Shown: positions 1-8,702 of the stretch, piece after piece
Numbering within the stretch: position 1 is the stretch's first letter
Layout of the letters: each line of letters opens with the position of its first letter
Assembly (NCBI RefSeq): GCF_015291705.1
Contig: NZ_CP030050.1
Span: 9,425,001-9,489,000 of the forward strand
DNA from: Bradyrhizobium arachidis
Lineage (GTDB): Bacteria; Pseudomonadota; Alphaproteobacteria; Rhizobiales; Xanthobacteraceae
Direction of reading: 5' to 3'
DNA: 64,000 nucleotides
Made by a program: the position numbers and the translations under genes
The notes under the pieces: model-generated
Seen by the model: the letters and a program-made list of their open reading frames with translations, nothing else
What the model was told of the DNA's origin: nothing
The model's database searches: none

Positions 1-223
1 ACGGATCGGCATTCTCCTGGATCGTGAGCGAGGCAGAGGTGTGCCGGATGAACAGCGTCAACGCGCCCTCACGCGCGCGGGCCTCGTCGATGAATGTCGT
101 GGCTTCGCTGGTGAGATCGGTGAAGCCGCGGCCCGGCGTCTGCACGGTCAGCAGCGACGATGCGATCGTCGTGGCTTGCACTGACGACGGCGCCGAGCGG
201 GTGACGGATTTGGTGGATGTCAT
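1..223 (-). CDS. YjbQ/UPF0047 family protein (partial, C-terminus outside window)
   Basis: The reverse strand reads from ATG at 223 to the window edge, 74 codons, with no stop. The peptide contains LLTVQTPGRGFTDLT and, further on, LFIRHTSASLTIQENADP, which match the conserved N-terminal half of the YjbQ (UPF0047) family. Members are small single-domain proteins of about 140 residues; some have been reported to have thiamine-phosphate synthase side activity, but the physiological role is unclear. The first 20 or so residues (rich in S and T) are a non-conserved extension. The C-terminal half is missing only because the window ends. Confidence 0.8.
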   Translation of the reverse strand, partial: MTSTKSVTRSAPSSVQATTIASSLLTVQTPGRGFTDLTSEATTFIDEARAREGALTLFIRHTSASLTIQENADP

Positions 224-248
224 CGAAATCTCTCAACTCGGGAAGCTG

Positions 249-342
249 CCGTAGGGTGGGCAAAGCGGAGCGTGCCCACCAATGTGCGCGACGACATCAA
301 GGTGGTGGGCACGGCGATTTGCGCCTCTGCCCAACCTACGGC
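249..342. repeat. Palindromic intergenic repeat, family A, copy 1
   Basis: A left arm starting GTAGGGTGGGCAAAGCG and a right arm ending GCCCAACCTACGG form an imperfect inverted repeat around a variable centre. Two better conserved copies lie at 22577-22668 and 57244-57334. The arms are conserved while the loop differs, as expected for a REP- or MITE-like element. This copy has several mismatches in its right arm, suggesting it is older. Confidence 0.8.
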
Positions 343-355
343 AGCTCGTCGCGCA

Positions 356-889
356 TCAAATCTTCCCCGACACGTCCTTCTGCACGCGATTGGCCATGTC
401 GATCAGCCGGCGCCAGGCCTTTTCCAGGAACGACATCACGCGGTCCATGTCCTGGTCGCTCGGCAGCGGAATCTCGATCTTGCGGTCGCCCTCGGCGACC
501 TTCGGCTCCGCCTTCTTGAGCGGATCGGATTTCGGCAGCGCCTCGTCGATCTTGCCCGAGACGGTCGGCCCGGCCGCGAGCTGCCCCTTCAGCTTCTCGA
601 CTTCGGCCTGGAGCCGGCCGATCTCGGCGTCGAGCGCAGTCCGTTCGTCGGGCACAGCGTAACAGGCCCAGCCGGCGCCGTTCTTGGTGCAGGTCGACAC
701 CGTGCCGGTGCGGGTGTCGAGCCGCAGCACGCCCTCGGGAATCGGCGTCATGCTGTAACGGCCGTTTTCACTGTCGGGCGCGGATTGGGCGGCAACGATG
801 CCGCCGCCGGCGGTCATCGCCGCGGCGAACGCCATCGCCGCAAGCCAAGATGCCGTGCAAGTTGTTGTGGATGGTTTCGCAGGTCTCAT
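356..889 (-). CDS. Exported coiled-coil protein of unknown function
   Basis: This 177-residue protein starts at ATG 889, preceded closely by GGAGAG. Residues 1-35 form an Ala-rich hydrophobic signal peptide ending near VAAQSA. The mature part has a short segment with two cysteines (67 and 76, STCTKNGAGWACYAV), a predicted coiled coil at about 82-107 (heptad-like ALDAEIGRLQAEVEKL), a charged linker and an amphipathic C-terminus. I do not recognise the family. The architecture suggests a periplasmic protein; a role cannot be assigned. It diverges from the ATP synthase operon. Confidence 0.7.
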   Translation of the reverse strand: MRPAKPSTTTCTASWLAAMAFAAAMTAGGGIVAAQSAPDSENGRYSMTPIPEGVLRLDTRTGTVSTCTKNGAGWACYAVPDERTALDAEIGRLQAEVEKLKGQLAAGPTVSGKIDEALPKSDPLKKAEPKVAEGDRKIEIPLPSDQDMDRVMSFLEKAWRRLIDMANRVQKDVSGKI

Positions 890-1153
890 CGCGCTCTCCG
901 CCACGACGCGCCGGTGGCGCTCTCGCAATTCTACACCCCGGCCGGGCGATCCGCCGCCCAAAACGCGCGCACGGCATCAACGATCACGGCGGCCCCTTTG
1001 ATCCCGGCAGCACGGCGAAATGGGGACCGCTTCCCCCGATCATGCCGAGAGCTGCTGCGGTGCGGCGTCACGCTGTGTGCAGCACTGCCGCGCGCGGCGA
1101 TATCATAAACAAAATCAGCTAGATAGCAGAAAGCGACGCAATCGTGACTTGGC

Positions 1154-1182
1154 TTGACTTGATTATGGGCCATCAGTATGGT
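1154..1182 (+). promoter_or_regulatory. Putative sigma-70 promoter of the atp (F0) operon
   Basis: TTGACT at 1154-1159 and TATGGT at 1177-1182 are separated by 17 bases and lie 66 bases upstream of the atpI start. This is the best match to a housekeeping promoter in the 359-base gap 890-1248. I see nothing else in the gap beyond the start region of the divergent exported-protein gene. Confidence 0.5.
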
Positions 1183-1248
1183 CCGCGCGGCTTTTGAGGG
1201 TGGCGGGCGTAGTTTCCATTCAACCGCGGCGTTTCTGGTCTTCGTGGC

Positions 1249-1623
1249 ATGGCTCAAGACACGGGACACGACGAGAATGGAAATCGCGATAGATCGCCCG
1301 AGGAAGCTGCGCTTTCCGAACGGCTCGGAAGTCTTGATAAGCGGTTGTCCGAAATTCGCGGCCGCCACATCAAGACCGAGCAACCCACAGGTGACAGTGG
1401 AGACGGAGCGGCCAGAGCCTCGGCGATGGCGCTTGGTTTTCGGTTATCCTCGGAGTTGGTCGCCGGTGTCGCTGTCGGAGCGGGGATTGGCTGGGGGTTC
1501 GACCGCTTGCTGTCGACGTCGCCTTTCGGGTTTATCGTGTTCCTGCTGCTGGGCTTCGTCGCCGGCGTGGTGAATGTGGTGAGATCGGCGGGCGCGGGTC
1601 AAAACAGGCGCGGTGGTTCGTAA
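1249..1623 (+). CDS. atpI: ATP synthase protein I (AtpI/AtpZ type)
   Basis: This 124-residue protein is the first gene of the F0 operon. The N-terminal 65 residues are hydrophilic and charged; two membrane segments follow at about 68-90 ([19 protein letters not shown]) and 93-113 ([16 protein letters not shown]). This is the usual layout of AtpI, an accessory factor thought to help assemble the c-ring or handle Mg2+/Ca2+. Its position directly before atpB is typical of alphaproteobacteria. Dispensability and exact role vary between species. Confidence 0.88.
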   Translation: MAQDTGHDENGNRDRSPEEAALSERLGSLDKRLSEIRGRHIKTEQPTGDSGDGAARASAMALGFRLSSELVAGVAVGAGIGWGFDRLLSTSPFGFIVFLLLGFVAGVVNVVRSAGAGQNRRGGS

Positions 1624-1734
1624 GCCGATCCCACAGGAGAGGAATGATCGCGCCGGCTTCGCCGGTGCGGGCCGGCCCGGCCGGCAGACCGAGACCCGCC
1701 GGCATTGCCCGGCAGACCAAGAGATGCCGCGCTG

Positions 1735-2484
1735 ATGAAAATCGACCCGATCCACCAGTTCAACATCGAGCCTCTCTTCACCCTGGGCCATATCGGCAAT
1801 CACACGATCGCCTTCACCAATTCATCGCTCTACATGCTGGTGGCGGTCGCCATCATCTCGATCCTGATGCTTGCCAGCGGCACGCAACTGGTTCCCGGGC
1901 GTCTGCAGTCGGTCGCCGAGATCTCCTACGAATTCGTCGCCTCGACCATCCGCTCGACGGCCGGCGCGGAAGGCATGAAGTTCTTCCCGCTGATCTTCTC
2001 GCTGTTCATGTTCATCTGCGTCTCGAACCTGGTCGGCATCATTCCCTACACCTTCACGATCTCGAGCCATCTGATCGTCACCGCCGGGCTGGCGCTGCTG
2101 GTCTTCTTCACCGTGCTGATCTACGGCGTCGCCAAGAACGGCCTGAAATTCTTCTCGATTTTCGTTCCCCACGGCGTCCCCGGCTACGTCCTGCCGCTGG
2201 TCATGTTCATCGAGATCCTGTCGTTTTTCCTGCGGCCGGTCTCGCACAGCATTCGTCTGTTCGCCAACATGCTGGCCGGCCACATCGCGCTGAAGGTGTT
2301 CGCGGGCTTCGTCGCCATGCTTGGCTTCTCGCTCGGCGCCATCGGCTGGGTCGGCGGCGTGCTGCCGCTCGCGCTCACGATCGCGCTCTACGCCCTCGAG
2401 ATCCTGGTCGCGTTCCTGCAAGCCTATGTGTTTGCGATCCTGACCTGCATCTACCTCAACGACGCCATTCATCCGGGACACTGA
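1735..2484 (+). CDS. atpB: F0 ATP synthase subunit a
   Basis: This 249-residue polytopic membrane protein forms the proton half-channels next to the c-ring. The conserved helix with the essential arginine is present ([14 protein letters not shown]), as is the C-terminal helix [19 protein letters not shown]. The start is ATG 1735, giving MKIDPIHQF; an in-frame TTG at 1705 would add ten non-conserved residues. It follows atpI by 111 bases and precedes atpE by 53 bases. Confidence 0.97.
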   Translation: MKIDPIHQFNIEPLFTLGHIGNHTIAFTNSSLYMLVAVAIISILMLASGTQLVPGRLQSVAEISYEFVASTIRSTAGAEGMKFFPLIFSLFMFICVSNLVGIIPYTFTISSHLIVTAGLALLVFFTVLIYGVAKNGLKFFSIFVPHGVPGYVLPLVMFIEILSFFLRPVSHSIRLFANMLAGHIALKVFAGFVAMLGFSLGAIGWVGGVLPLALTIALYALEILVAFLQAYVFAILTCIYLNDAIHPGH

Positions 2485-2537
2485 GCGGTCCGGGGAATTT
2501 CCACCCACAACCCAATCTTTCTTCCAAGGAGTCTAAA

Positions 2538-2765
2538 ATGGATCCGGCAGCAGCAAAACTTATCGGCGCGGGCATCGCGTGCATCGGCATGGGCGGTGCG
2601 GGCGTCGGCGTGGGCGTGATCTTCGGCAACTACCTCGCCGCAGCCGTCCGCAATCCGTCCGCCGCTCAGGGCCAGTTCGGCAACCTGATCTTCGGCTTCG
2701 CCGTGACCGAAGCGCTCGGCATCTTCTCGCTGCTGATCGCTCTGCTTCTGCTGTTCGTTTTCTAA
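2538..2765 (+). CDS. atpE: F0 ATP synthase subunit c
   Basis: This 75-residue proteolipid consists of two membrane helices joined by the polar loop RNPSAAQGQ. The glycine-rich first helix ([14 protein letters not shown]) packs the ring; the proton-carrying carboxylate is Glu58 in FAVTEALG, in the second helix. AAGGAG lies 7 bases before ATG 2538. Length and motifs are standard, with no sign of a Na+-type ligand set. Confidence 0.97.
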   Translation: MDPAAAKLIGAGIACIGMGGAGVGVGVIFGNYLAAAVRNPSAAQGQFGNLIFGFAVTEALGIFSLLIALLLLFVF

Positions 2766-2826
2766 AGAACGACCTCTTCCGCGCCGCTTCATCCGAAGCG
2801 GCGCGTGACAGCAACAGGAGTACTCC

Positions 2827-3393
2827 ATGGCCGAGAGTCATGGCGGGGCGAAAGGTCCGGCGACTGACGCCCACACCGAAGCCGACGGCGGTCATCACGG
2901 CGGCGGCTTTCCGCCGTTCGAGACCAGCACCTTTGCTTCGCAGCTGGTGTCGCTCGCGATCTTCTTCGTCCTGCTTTACGTGATCGTGTCCAAGCTCGCT
3001 CTGCCCAAGGTCGGCGGTGCGATCGAAGCGCGTCAGAACAAGATCGAGGGTGACCTCACTGAGGCGCAGGCGCTGAAGGACCAGTCCGAGGCGGCGCTGA
3101 AGGCCTATGAAAGCGAGCTCGCTTCGGCGCGTTCGCGGGCGCAGGCGATCGGCAACGAATCCCGCGACAAGGCGAATGCGCAGGCGGATGCCGAGCGCAA
3201 GGCGCTGGAAGAGCAGCTGGCGGCCAAGCTCGCCGAGGCGGAGAAGACCATCGCCTCGACCCGCACGACCGCCATGAGCAACGTCCGCGGCATCGCGGCC
3301 GATGCGGCAGGCCAGATCGTGCAGCAGCTCACCGGCGTCGTTCCGGATGCGGCGTCGGTCAATGCCGCCGTTGATGCGTCCTTGAAGGGTTAG
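2827..3393 (+). CDS. atpG: F0 ATP synthase subunit b' (divergent b)
   Basis: This 188-residue peripheral-stalk subunit has a 30-residue His/Gly-rich N-terminus, one membrane helix at about 37-56 ([17 protein letters not shown]) and a long charged, Ala-rich helix. The extended N-terminus marks it as b' rather than b. AGGAG precedes the ATG. It pairs with subunit b encoded 5 bases downstream to form a heterodimeric stalk, as in photosynthetic bacteria and many alphaproteobacteria. Naming varies (atpG, atpF2, atpX). Confidence 0.93.
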   Translation: MAESHGGAKGPATDAHTEADGGHHGGGFPPFETSTFASQLVSLAIFFVLLYVIVSKLALPKVGGAIEARQNKIEGDLTEAQALKDQSEAALKAYESELASARSRAQAIGNESRDKANAQADAERKALEEQLAAKLAEAEKTIASTRTTAMSNVRGIAADAAGQIVQQLTGVVPDAASVNAAVDASLKG

Positions 3394-3398
3394 TCGAG

Positions 3399-3884
3399 AT
3401 GTTCTTCGATCCTGAAACGTGGGTCGCCGTCGCCTTCGTGATCCTGATGGTCGTGTTCGGCTATCTCGGGGTGTTCAAGTCGGCGCTGACCGCGCTCGAT
3501 CATCGCGCCGAGCGCATCAAAGCCGAGCTCGACGACGCCACGCGCCTCAAGCAGGAAGCGGCCAAGGTGCTCGCCGACTACAAGGCGCGCAGCGCCACCG
3601 CCGAGCGCGAGGCTGCCGACATCATCGCCAATGCCAAGTCCGAAGCCGAGCGCATCGCGACCGAGGCCAAGGCGAAGATGGAGGATTTTGTCGCCCGCCG
3701 CACCAAGACCGCAGAGAGCAAGATCGCGCTCGCCGAAGCCCAGGCGCTCGCGGATGTCCGCGCCGCAGCCGCGGAAGCCGCCGTCCAGGCCGCCTCGACG
3801 ATCCTGTCGCAGTCGGTCAAGGGCCAGGTGGCCGACGATCTGCTCGCCAAGGGCATCAACGAGGTTCGGCAGAAGCTGAACTGA
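3399..3884 (+). CDS. atpF: F0 ATP synthase subunit b
   Basis: This 161-residue protein has an N-terminal membrane anchor at about 7-26 ([18 protein letters not shown]) followed by an alanine- and glutamate-rich stalk helix ([19 protein letters not shown]). It is the last gene of the F0 operon and is followed by a strong terminator. The F1 genes (atpHAGDC) are not here, as expected for alphaproteobacteria where F0 and F1 operons are separate. Confidence 0.95.
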   Translation: MFFDPETWVAVAFVILMVVFGYLGVFKSALTALDHRAERIKAELDDATRLKQEAAKVLADYKARSATAEREAADIIANAKSEAERIATEAKAKMEDFVARRTKTAESKIALAEAQALADVRAAAAEAAVQAASTILSQSVKGQVADDLLAKGINEVRQKLN

Positions 3885-3904
3885 GGGGTTAGCCTTCACC
3901 AATC

Positions 3905-3937
3905 AAAAAGCCGGCGCGATGAGCGCCGGCTTTTTTT
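3905..3937 (+). terminator. Rho-independent terminator of the atp operon
   Basis: An 8-base perfect stem, GCCGGCGC (3910-3917) and GCGCCGGC (3923-3930), with a 5-base loop, is followed by seven T. The A-run on the left side may let it work on the opposite strand too, for whatever transcript comes from the gene at 4038-4700. Confidence 0.9.
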
Positions 3938-3960
3938 GTTTGGGGGAGATGCTTCCTCAT

Positions 3961-3991
3961 CGTCATGCCCGGGCTTGTCCCGGGCATGACG
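3961..3991. repeat. Palindromic repeat, family B, copy 1
   Basis: A 13-base perfect inverted repeat, CGTCATGCCCGGG and its complement, encloses the loop CTTGT. Related copies lie at 40665-40749 (double form) and 60934-60954 (shortened). The placement after gene ends suggests a REP-like element. Confidence 0.85.
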
Positions 3992-4037
3992 GGTTTGCGG
4001 AACGAGCGGCGGCCCAAACGCGTGCCGAGTTCCGCCC

Positions 4038-4700
4038 TTACTTCTTCTTCCCTCGCCCCTTCGGCTCGGGTGAGAGCGCCTGCGGATCGAAGCCGACATA
4101 GAAGATGTAGGAATCGGCGACCGCGGCCGACGGCACCGGGTAGGACAGGTCCTCGGCAACGAAGGTGAACGGCACGCTGCCGCCCTCCGCCATCTCGACC
4201 GTGGTCCGGTAGGCCTTCGAGGCGATCACTTTCTCGCCGACGCCGCCCTGCACCACGGCGACGCGCAGGGGCACTTCGACCGTCGATGGCGCGCCGGCGG
4301 GACCGGCGATGACGCGGCCCTGGATGCCGATCCGGGCCGTGATCTCGCCGCCGTTCCGGACACATTCGCGCGCCATCTTGGTGATCGAGGCCTGGAAGCG
4401 GACGTCGTTGCCGACGGCCGGCTTGCCGGTAGAGCCGACCCCGTAGGTCGAGGCGCCGGCGCGCACCGTGACCTGCGGGCAATCGACGTCGTCATCGGCG
4501 GCCGGCTGGCCCGGCGCGGGCGCCGGCTTGGGCTGGGCCGGCTCGTCGGACTTGCCGCCAAAGAGGTTCTTGAAGCGGTCGGTGAGCGACTGGGCCGCCA
4601 CCGGAGAGACCGAGGCGAGCGCAACCGACAACGCCAGCGCGATCCCCGTCCCCCGTCGCAACGCATTCCGCGATGACCGAAGCTCCTGCACCATCGACAC
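4038..4700 (-). CDS. Exported protein of unknown function
   Basis: This 220-residue protein has a signal peptide (LALSVALASVSPVAAQS, cleavage near residue 37), a Pro/Ala-rich linker (PAQPKPAPAPGQPAADDD) and a globular beta-rich domain with cysteines in DVDCPQVTVRAG and ARECVRNGGEI. It ends in a lysine-rich tail. The most upstream start is GTG 4700, with GGAG five bases upstream; ATG 4694 (MVQELRSS) is also possible. I do not recognise a named family. Immunoglobulin-like or lipoprotein-like exported proteins with this plan are common in Bradyrhizobium. Confidence 0.75.
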   Translation of the reverse strand: MSMVQELRSSRNALRRGTGIALALSVALASVSPVAAQSLTDRFKNLFGGKSDEPAQPKPAPAPGQPAADDDVDCPQVTVRAGASTYGVGSTGKPAVGNDVRFQASITKMARECVRNGGEITARIGIQGRVIAGPAGAPSTVEVPLRVAVVQGGVGEKVIASKAYRTTVEMAEGGSVPFTFVAEDLSYPVPSAAVADSYIFYVGFDPQALSPEPKGRGKKK

Positions 4701-4823
4701 CCATACTCCATGACAAATACCGGCCGATCACCGCCGGCCATGCGCGTTATATCGTCAAAATCGGCGAACCCAAGGCAGCAAAAGGCCGTCGCAATGCGAC
4801 TTTGGCCACAGGAAGGGTTGGGT

Positions 4824-5411
4824 TCAGCCGCGGAAATCCTCGTGCAGCAGGCCGAACAGCAGATGGTCCTGCCAGACCCCGTTGATGCAAAGATAGCGCC
4901 GCGCGAGCCCCTCGCGGGAGAAGCCGCACTTCTCCAGGACACGGATCGACGGCGCATTGGTGGGGATGCAGGCGGCCTCGACCCGGTGCAGATTGAGCTC
5001 GCCGAACAGCGTCGGCAGCAGCACCCGCAGCGCCGCCGTCATGTAGCCGCGATGGGCATGGGGCTGGCCGACCCAATAGCCGATGGTGCCGGCCTGCACG
5101 ATGCCGCGGCGGACATTGGCGAGCGTGATGCCGCCCACCATGGCCCCATCGAGCTCGCGGAAGATCAGGAAGGGGTAGGAGCGGTCCGCAGCAATGTCCT
5201 CGGAATAGCGGCGCAGACGGCGGCGGAAGCCAGACCGGGTGAGATCGTCCGACGGCCAGATCGGCTCCCAGGGCGTCAGGTAATCGCGGCTGCTCTCGCG
5301 CAGATGCGCCCATTGCAGGAAGTCCGACATCTGCGGCGCACGCAGCAGCAGCCCGTTGCCGCGCGGAGCGAGGGCGGCGGGTCCACTGGAAGGCAGGCGA
5401 AAGAGAGCCAT
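4824..5411 (-). CDS. RimJ/RimL-type GNAT N-acetyltransferase
   Basis: This 195-residue protein carries the GNAT fold with the RimJ/RimL signatures: LLLRAPQMSDFLQWAHLR at the start, GTIGYWVGQPHAHRGYMTAA over the acetyl-CoA site, and HRVEAACIPTNAPSIRVLEK near the end. Such enzymes acetylate alpha-amino groups of ribosomal proteins or small molecules; the substrate here is unknown. It lies 40 bases after the M16 peptidase gene and is probably the last gene of the thrC operon. Confidence 0.88.
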   Translation of the reverse strand: MALFRLPSSGPAALAPRGNGLLLRAPQMSDFLQWAHLRESSRDYLTPWEPIWPSDDLTRSGFRRRLRRYSEDIAADRSYPFLIFRELDGAMVGGITLANVRRGIVQAGTIGYWVGQPHAHRGYMTAALRVLLPTLFGELNLHRVEAACIPTNAPSIRVLEKCGFSREGLARRYLCINGVWQDHLLFGLLHEDFRG

Positions 5412-5451
5412 GGTGATGCTTCCCGAAGGCGGAGGCTCCGTGGCGCGGCTC

Positions 5452-6741
5452 CTAATGCAGCCGCGCCTTGGCGCGCGCCCGCGTCAATCCTTCCGCAAAA
5501 GACACCGCCGTGTCCAGACCCCTGCCGCTGCCCAATGCGACAACTGCAGGGCGGCTACGCGAAAGCAGCGCACGCGCGGCATCCCGGGTCGATTCGACAC
5601 TGACCGCGTCGATCCGGGCCACCAGTTCCTGCACCGTCTGCGGCCTTCCATAAGCCAGCACGTGCCGGGCGAGTTGCTCGGCGCGGGACGAGCAGCTCTC
5701 CAGCGCCATCAGCAGGCCTGCCTTCATCTGCGCCTTGGCCCGCGCGATCTCGGCCTCGGCCAGGGTCTCGACCGAATCATTCATGATGTCGACCACGACC
5801 TCCATCATCTCCGGCGCGTCGGCCGGATCGGTTCCGGTGTAGAGGCCGAAGAAGCCGGTGTCGGTATAGGGGGCGTGGAACGAGTAGATCGAGTAGCAGA
5901 GGCCGCGCTTCTCGCGGACCTCCTGGAACAGCCGCGACGACATCCCGCCGCCCAGGATGTTGGTGAAGACCTGGAGCGAGAACAGCGACGGGTCGGTCTG
6001 GGGCACGCCTTCCAGCGCCAGCGTCAGATGCGCCTGCTCGAGCTCGCGATGCACCACCTTGGCGCCGCCCTTGCCGAACTGCGCCGACTGCGGCTTCGGA
6101 CCCGGCGTCGCCTCGAAGCTTGCAAAGCGCTGCTCGACCTCAGCAACCACTTGTTGGTGATCGACCGCGCCAGCGGCCGCCACCACCATGTCGGGGCCGC
6201 GATAATGCGTCGACAGATAGCCGCGCAGCATGTCGCGGTTGAAGCTGCGCAGCGTCTTCGCGGTGCCGAGCAGCGAGCGGCCCATCGGCTGGTCGGGATA
6301 GCAAAGCTCGTTGAGATGCTCGAACACGACGTCGTCGGGCGTGTCCTGCGCAGCGCCGATCTCCTGCACGATGACGTTCTTCTCGCGCTCGAGCTCGTCG
6401 GGCTCGAAGGCGGGATTGGCGAGGATATCGGCGAGCACATCGAGCGCCAGCGGCACGTCGGCCTTCAGCACCCGCGCGTAATAGGATGTCGTCTCGGTCG
6501 AGGTGCCGGCATTGAGGTCGCCGCCGACCGCCTCGATCTCCTCGACGATCTCGCGCGAGGAGCGCCTGGTCGTGCCCTTGAACGCCATGTGCTCAAGGAG
6601 ATGCGAGATGCCATGCTCGTTCGGCTTCTCGTCGCGGCCGCCGACGCCCGCCCAGACGCCGAGCGCCGCGGTCTCGAGATGGGGCATCTTGTCGGTGACG
6701 ACGGTTAGGCCGGAGGCAAGCTTGGAGATCTCGACGCTCAT
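5452..6741 (-). CDS. M16 family zinc peptidase (processing-peptidase-like)
   Basis: This 429-residue protein shows the inverted zinc motif HxxEH at His47-Glu50-His51 (SHLLEH) and the distal glutamate region EREKNVIVQEIGAAQDTPDD. The C-terminal half carries the conserved GGGMSSRLFQEVREKRGL segment. It resembles the alphaproteobacterial ancestor of the mitochondrial processing peptidase beta subunit and B. subtilis MlpA/YmxG. Its ATG overlaps the thrC stop by four bases (ATGA), so the two are translationally coupled. The substrate is unknown; a cytoplasmic or periplasmic location is uncertain as no signal peptide is seen. Confidence 0.93.
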   Translation of the reverse strand: MSVEISKLASGLTVVTDKMPHLETAALGVWAGVGGRDEKPNEHGISHLLEHMAFKGTTRRSSREIVEEIEAVGGDLNAGTSTETTSYYARVLKADVPLALDVLADILANPAFEPDELEREKNVIVQEIGAAQDTPDDVVFEHLNELCYPDQPMGRSLLGTAKTLRSFNRDMLRGYLSTHYRGPDMVVAAAGAVDHQQVVAEVEQRFASFEATPGPKPQSAQFGKGGAKVVHRELEQAHLTLALEGVPQTDPSLFSLQVFTNILGGGMSSRLFQEVREKRGLCYSIYSFHAPYTDTGFFGLYTGTDPADAPEMMEVVVDIMNDSVETLAEAEIARAKAQMKAGLLMALESCSSRAEQLARHVLAYGRPQTVQELVARIDAVSVESTRDAARALLSRSRPAVVALGSGRGLDTAVSFAEGLTRARAKARLH

Positions 6742-8156
6742 CCGGCAACTCCCTGTTTTGCGGCGCGGCTGACCGACAGCACGAACCGCTCGACCTCGGC
6801 CTGATCGTTTTTCATCACCTTCATGTGTTCGGATTTGGTCATGAGACCGTCGAGCCAGGCCGGCAGTTGCGGCCGCTGGCCGCAGGCCGCCTCGACCGCG
6901 TCCGGGAATTTGGCCGGATGGGCCGTAGAGAGCACGATGCTGGGCACCGTGGTGTCGGTGGTATCGCGGTCGGCGACGGCGAGCGCCACCGCGGTGTGCG
7001 GGTCGACCAGCTCGCCCGCCTCGCGCCAGGCGGCGCGGATCGCAGCCGCGGTCTCGGTCTCGTCGGCGCGGCCTGCGTCGAACTCCTCCCGGATCGCCGC
7101 CAGCGTCGCATCGGGCAGCACGAAGCGCCCCGACTGCTTCAGCGAGTCCATCAGGCGGCGCACGCCGGCCGCATCGCGCTTGCCGGCTTCGAACAGCAGC
7201 CGCTCGAAATTCGAGGAGATCTGGATGTCCATCGACGGCGAGGCGGTCGCATGCACCTCGCGCACCTCGTAGATGCCGGTCTTCAGCGTGCGCGCCAGGA
7301 TGTCGTTGACGTTGGCGGCGATGCAGAGGGTACGCACGGGCAGGCCCATGCGCTTGGCAACATAGCCGGCAAAGATGTCGCCGAAATTGCCGGTCGGAAC
7401 GATGAAGTCTATCGCGCGCGCCGGCGCGCCGACGGCAACGGCCGAGGTGAAGTAGTAGACCACCTGGGCGACGATGCGCGCCCAGTTGATGGAATTGACA
7501 CCGGAGAGCGAAGTCGCATCGCGGAAGCGATGGTTGTTGAACATCCCCTTCACGAGCGCCTGGCAGTCGTCGAAGGTACCTTCGATGGCGAGCGCATGGA
7601 CGTTGGCCGCGCCCGTCGTCGTCATCATCCGCTGCTGCACCTCGGAGATGCGGCCGTGCGGAAACAACACGATGAGATCGACATTCTCGAGGCCTGCGAA
7701 GGCTTCGACCGCGGCGCCGCCGGTGTCGCCCGACGTCGCGACCACGATGGTGGTGCGCTGGCCGCGCTTGGCGAGCACATGGTCCATCAGCCGCGAGATC
7801 AGCTGCATCGCCACGTCCTTGAAGGCGAGCGTCGGACCGTGGAACAGCTCCAGCACGAACTGGTGCGGCGCCATCTGGCGCAGCGGCACCACCGCGGGAT
7901 GGCGGAAGGTGGCGTAGGCCTCGTTCGCCATGCGGCCAAGCTCGGCGTCCGATATCTCGCCGCCGGCGAAGGGGCGGATCACGTCGACTGCGACCTCCCA
8001 ATAGGGGCGACCGAAGAAGCCGGCGATGGCTTCGGTCGAGAGCTGCGGCCAAATGGCCGGAACATACAGGCCGCCGTCACGGGCAAGCCCAGTCAGCATC
8101 ACGTCGCAGAAGCCGAGTTCGGGGGCCTCGCCCCGGGTCGAGATATAACGAGTCAA
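6738..8156 (-). CDS. thrC: Threonine synthase
   Basis: This 472-residue PLP enzyme converts O-phosphohomoserine to threonine, the last step of the pathway. The PLP lysine lies in GPTLAFKDVAMQL and the phosphate/PLP contacts in TIVVATSGDTGGAAVEAF and VPTGNFGDIFAGY. The start is TTG 8156 (reading TRYISTRGEAPELGF after the first residue), which places GGAGG six bases upstream and matches the usual N-terminus; ATG codons further upstream would add an unconserved extension. It leads an operon with the M16 peptidase and the GNAT gene. Confidence 0.96.
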   Translation of the reverse strand: MTRYISTRGEAPELGFCDVMLTGLARDGGLYVPAIWPQLSTEAIAGFFGRPYWEVAVDVIRPFAGGEISDAELGRMANEAYATFRHPAVVPLRQMAPHQFVLELFHGPTLAFKDVAMQLISRLMDHVLAKRGQRTTIVVATSGDTGGAAVEAFAGLENVDLIVLFPHGRISEVQQRMMTTTGAANVHALAIEGTFDDCQALVKGMFNNHRFRDATSLSGVNSINWARIVAQVVYYFTSAVAVGAPARAIDFIVPTGNFGDIFAGYVAKRMGLPVRTLCIAANVNDILARTLKTGIYEVREVHATASPSMDIQISSNFERLLFEAGKRDAAGVRRLMDSLKQSGRFVLPDATLAAIREEFDAGRADETETAAAIRAAWREAGELVDPHTAVALAVADRDTTDTTVPSIVLSTAHPAKFPDAVEAACGQRPQLPAWLDGLMTKSEHMKVMKNDQAEVERFVLSVSRAAKQGVAG

Positions 8157-8300
8157 ACTGCCCTCCAAAGGCCGGCCGGGCCAAAGCTCGATCCGTAAGC
8201 CTTTGATTTTACGAAAATACTTGTTAACAGCCAGAGGCTTTGGGCCACCATAAAGTGTTTTGCGGCGTCGGGAAACCGCTTCCCGTCGAGGCCTCTGCAA

Positions 8301-8330
8301 CGAAAAGGGCTGCGGCGATGCCGCAGCCCT
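8301..8330 (-). terminator. Leftward rho-independent terminator upstream of thrC
   Basis: An 11-base perfect stem (8306-8316 with 8320-8330) closes a three-base GAT loop. Read on the minus strand it is followed directly by TTTTCG; on the plus strand it is followed by CTCTCTTGG, so it works best leftward. It sits 150 bases before the thrC start, so it terminates something other than the response regulator gene, or attenuates a long thrC leader. Confidence 0.75.
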
Positions 8331-8646
8331 CTCTTGGAAGGTCTGTCGTTGAGTGTGCAGACCGGTTTGCCTCGTGCGGGTCGCGGGCCCGCTAAACTAT
8401 CGGCACCAGCTTTCGTTGCCTGTCATCAGATCGTCAAGAGCGAAAACTGTGTACGCCGAAAGATGTTCCCTGTTTTTCCCGGGATGCTTCGGCCCGCTCT
8501 TTGGCATTCGCATGCAGGTTCATTCCTGACTTTGCCACGTTTTCCCGAATTTATCACCCGCCTCGGGAACGAATGACCCGGCGGCCGATTGTGTCGGCGG
8601 ATGGCACCCGCCGTCATCCACGCATTGCCCGGCCGACGGCGGCGCC

Positions 8647-8702
8647 GATCCGTCGACCGAACCGCTGCATCCTGGAGCAGCCGGTTCGGTCGCCGACGGA
8701 TC
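8647..8702 (-). terminator. Long hairpin directly after the response regulator stop
   Basis: Arms GATCCGTCG (8647-8655) with CGACGGATC (8694-8702), and ACCGAACCG with CGGTTCGGT, plus four inner pairs, form a stem of about 22 pairs with a small bulge and an 8-base loop. The right arm abuts the stop codon at 8703. No T-run follows, so it may act as a stabilising 3' structure as much as a terminator. Confidence 0.6.

Larger units (their letters stand above)
8157..8702. other. Noncoding interval between thrC and the two-component genes
   Basis: No convincing coding sequence lies in these 546 bases. The interval holds the thrC 5' leader with an AT-rich patch at about 8200-8230, a strong leftward terminator hairpin at 8306-8330, a second hairpin at 8340-8363 (GGTCTG and CAGACC), a GC-rich palindrome near 8385-8395 and the long inverted repeat after the response regulator (8647-8702). 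A small RNA read leftward and ending at the 8306 hairpin is possible but unproven. Confidence 0.5.

Noticed and set aside
6742..8052. A minus-strand frame joining the M16 peptidase to an upstream 430-codon extension
   Set aside because: The extension is an off-frame reading of thrC. The peptidase start at 6741 with the ATGA overlap is the natural one.
8334..8576. An 80-codon plus-strand frame in the noncoding interval upstream of thrC
   Set aside because: No ribosome-binding site and no protein-like composition; it runs through the hairpins.
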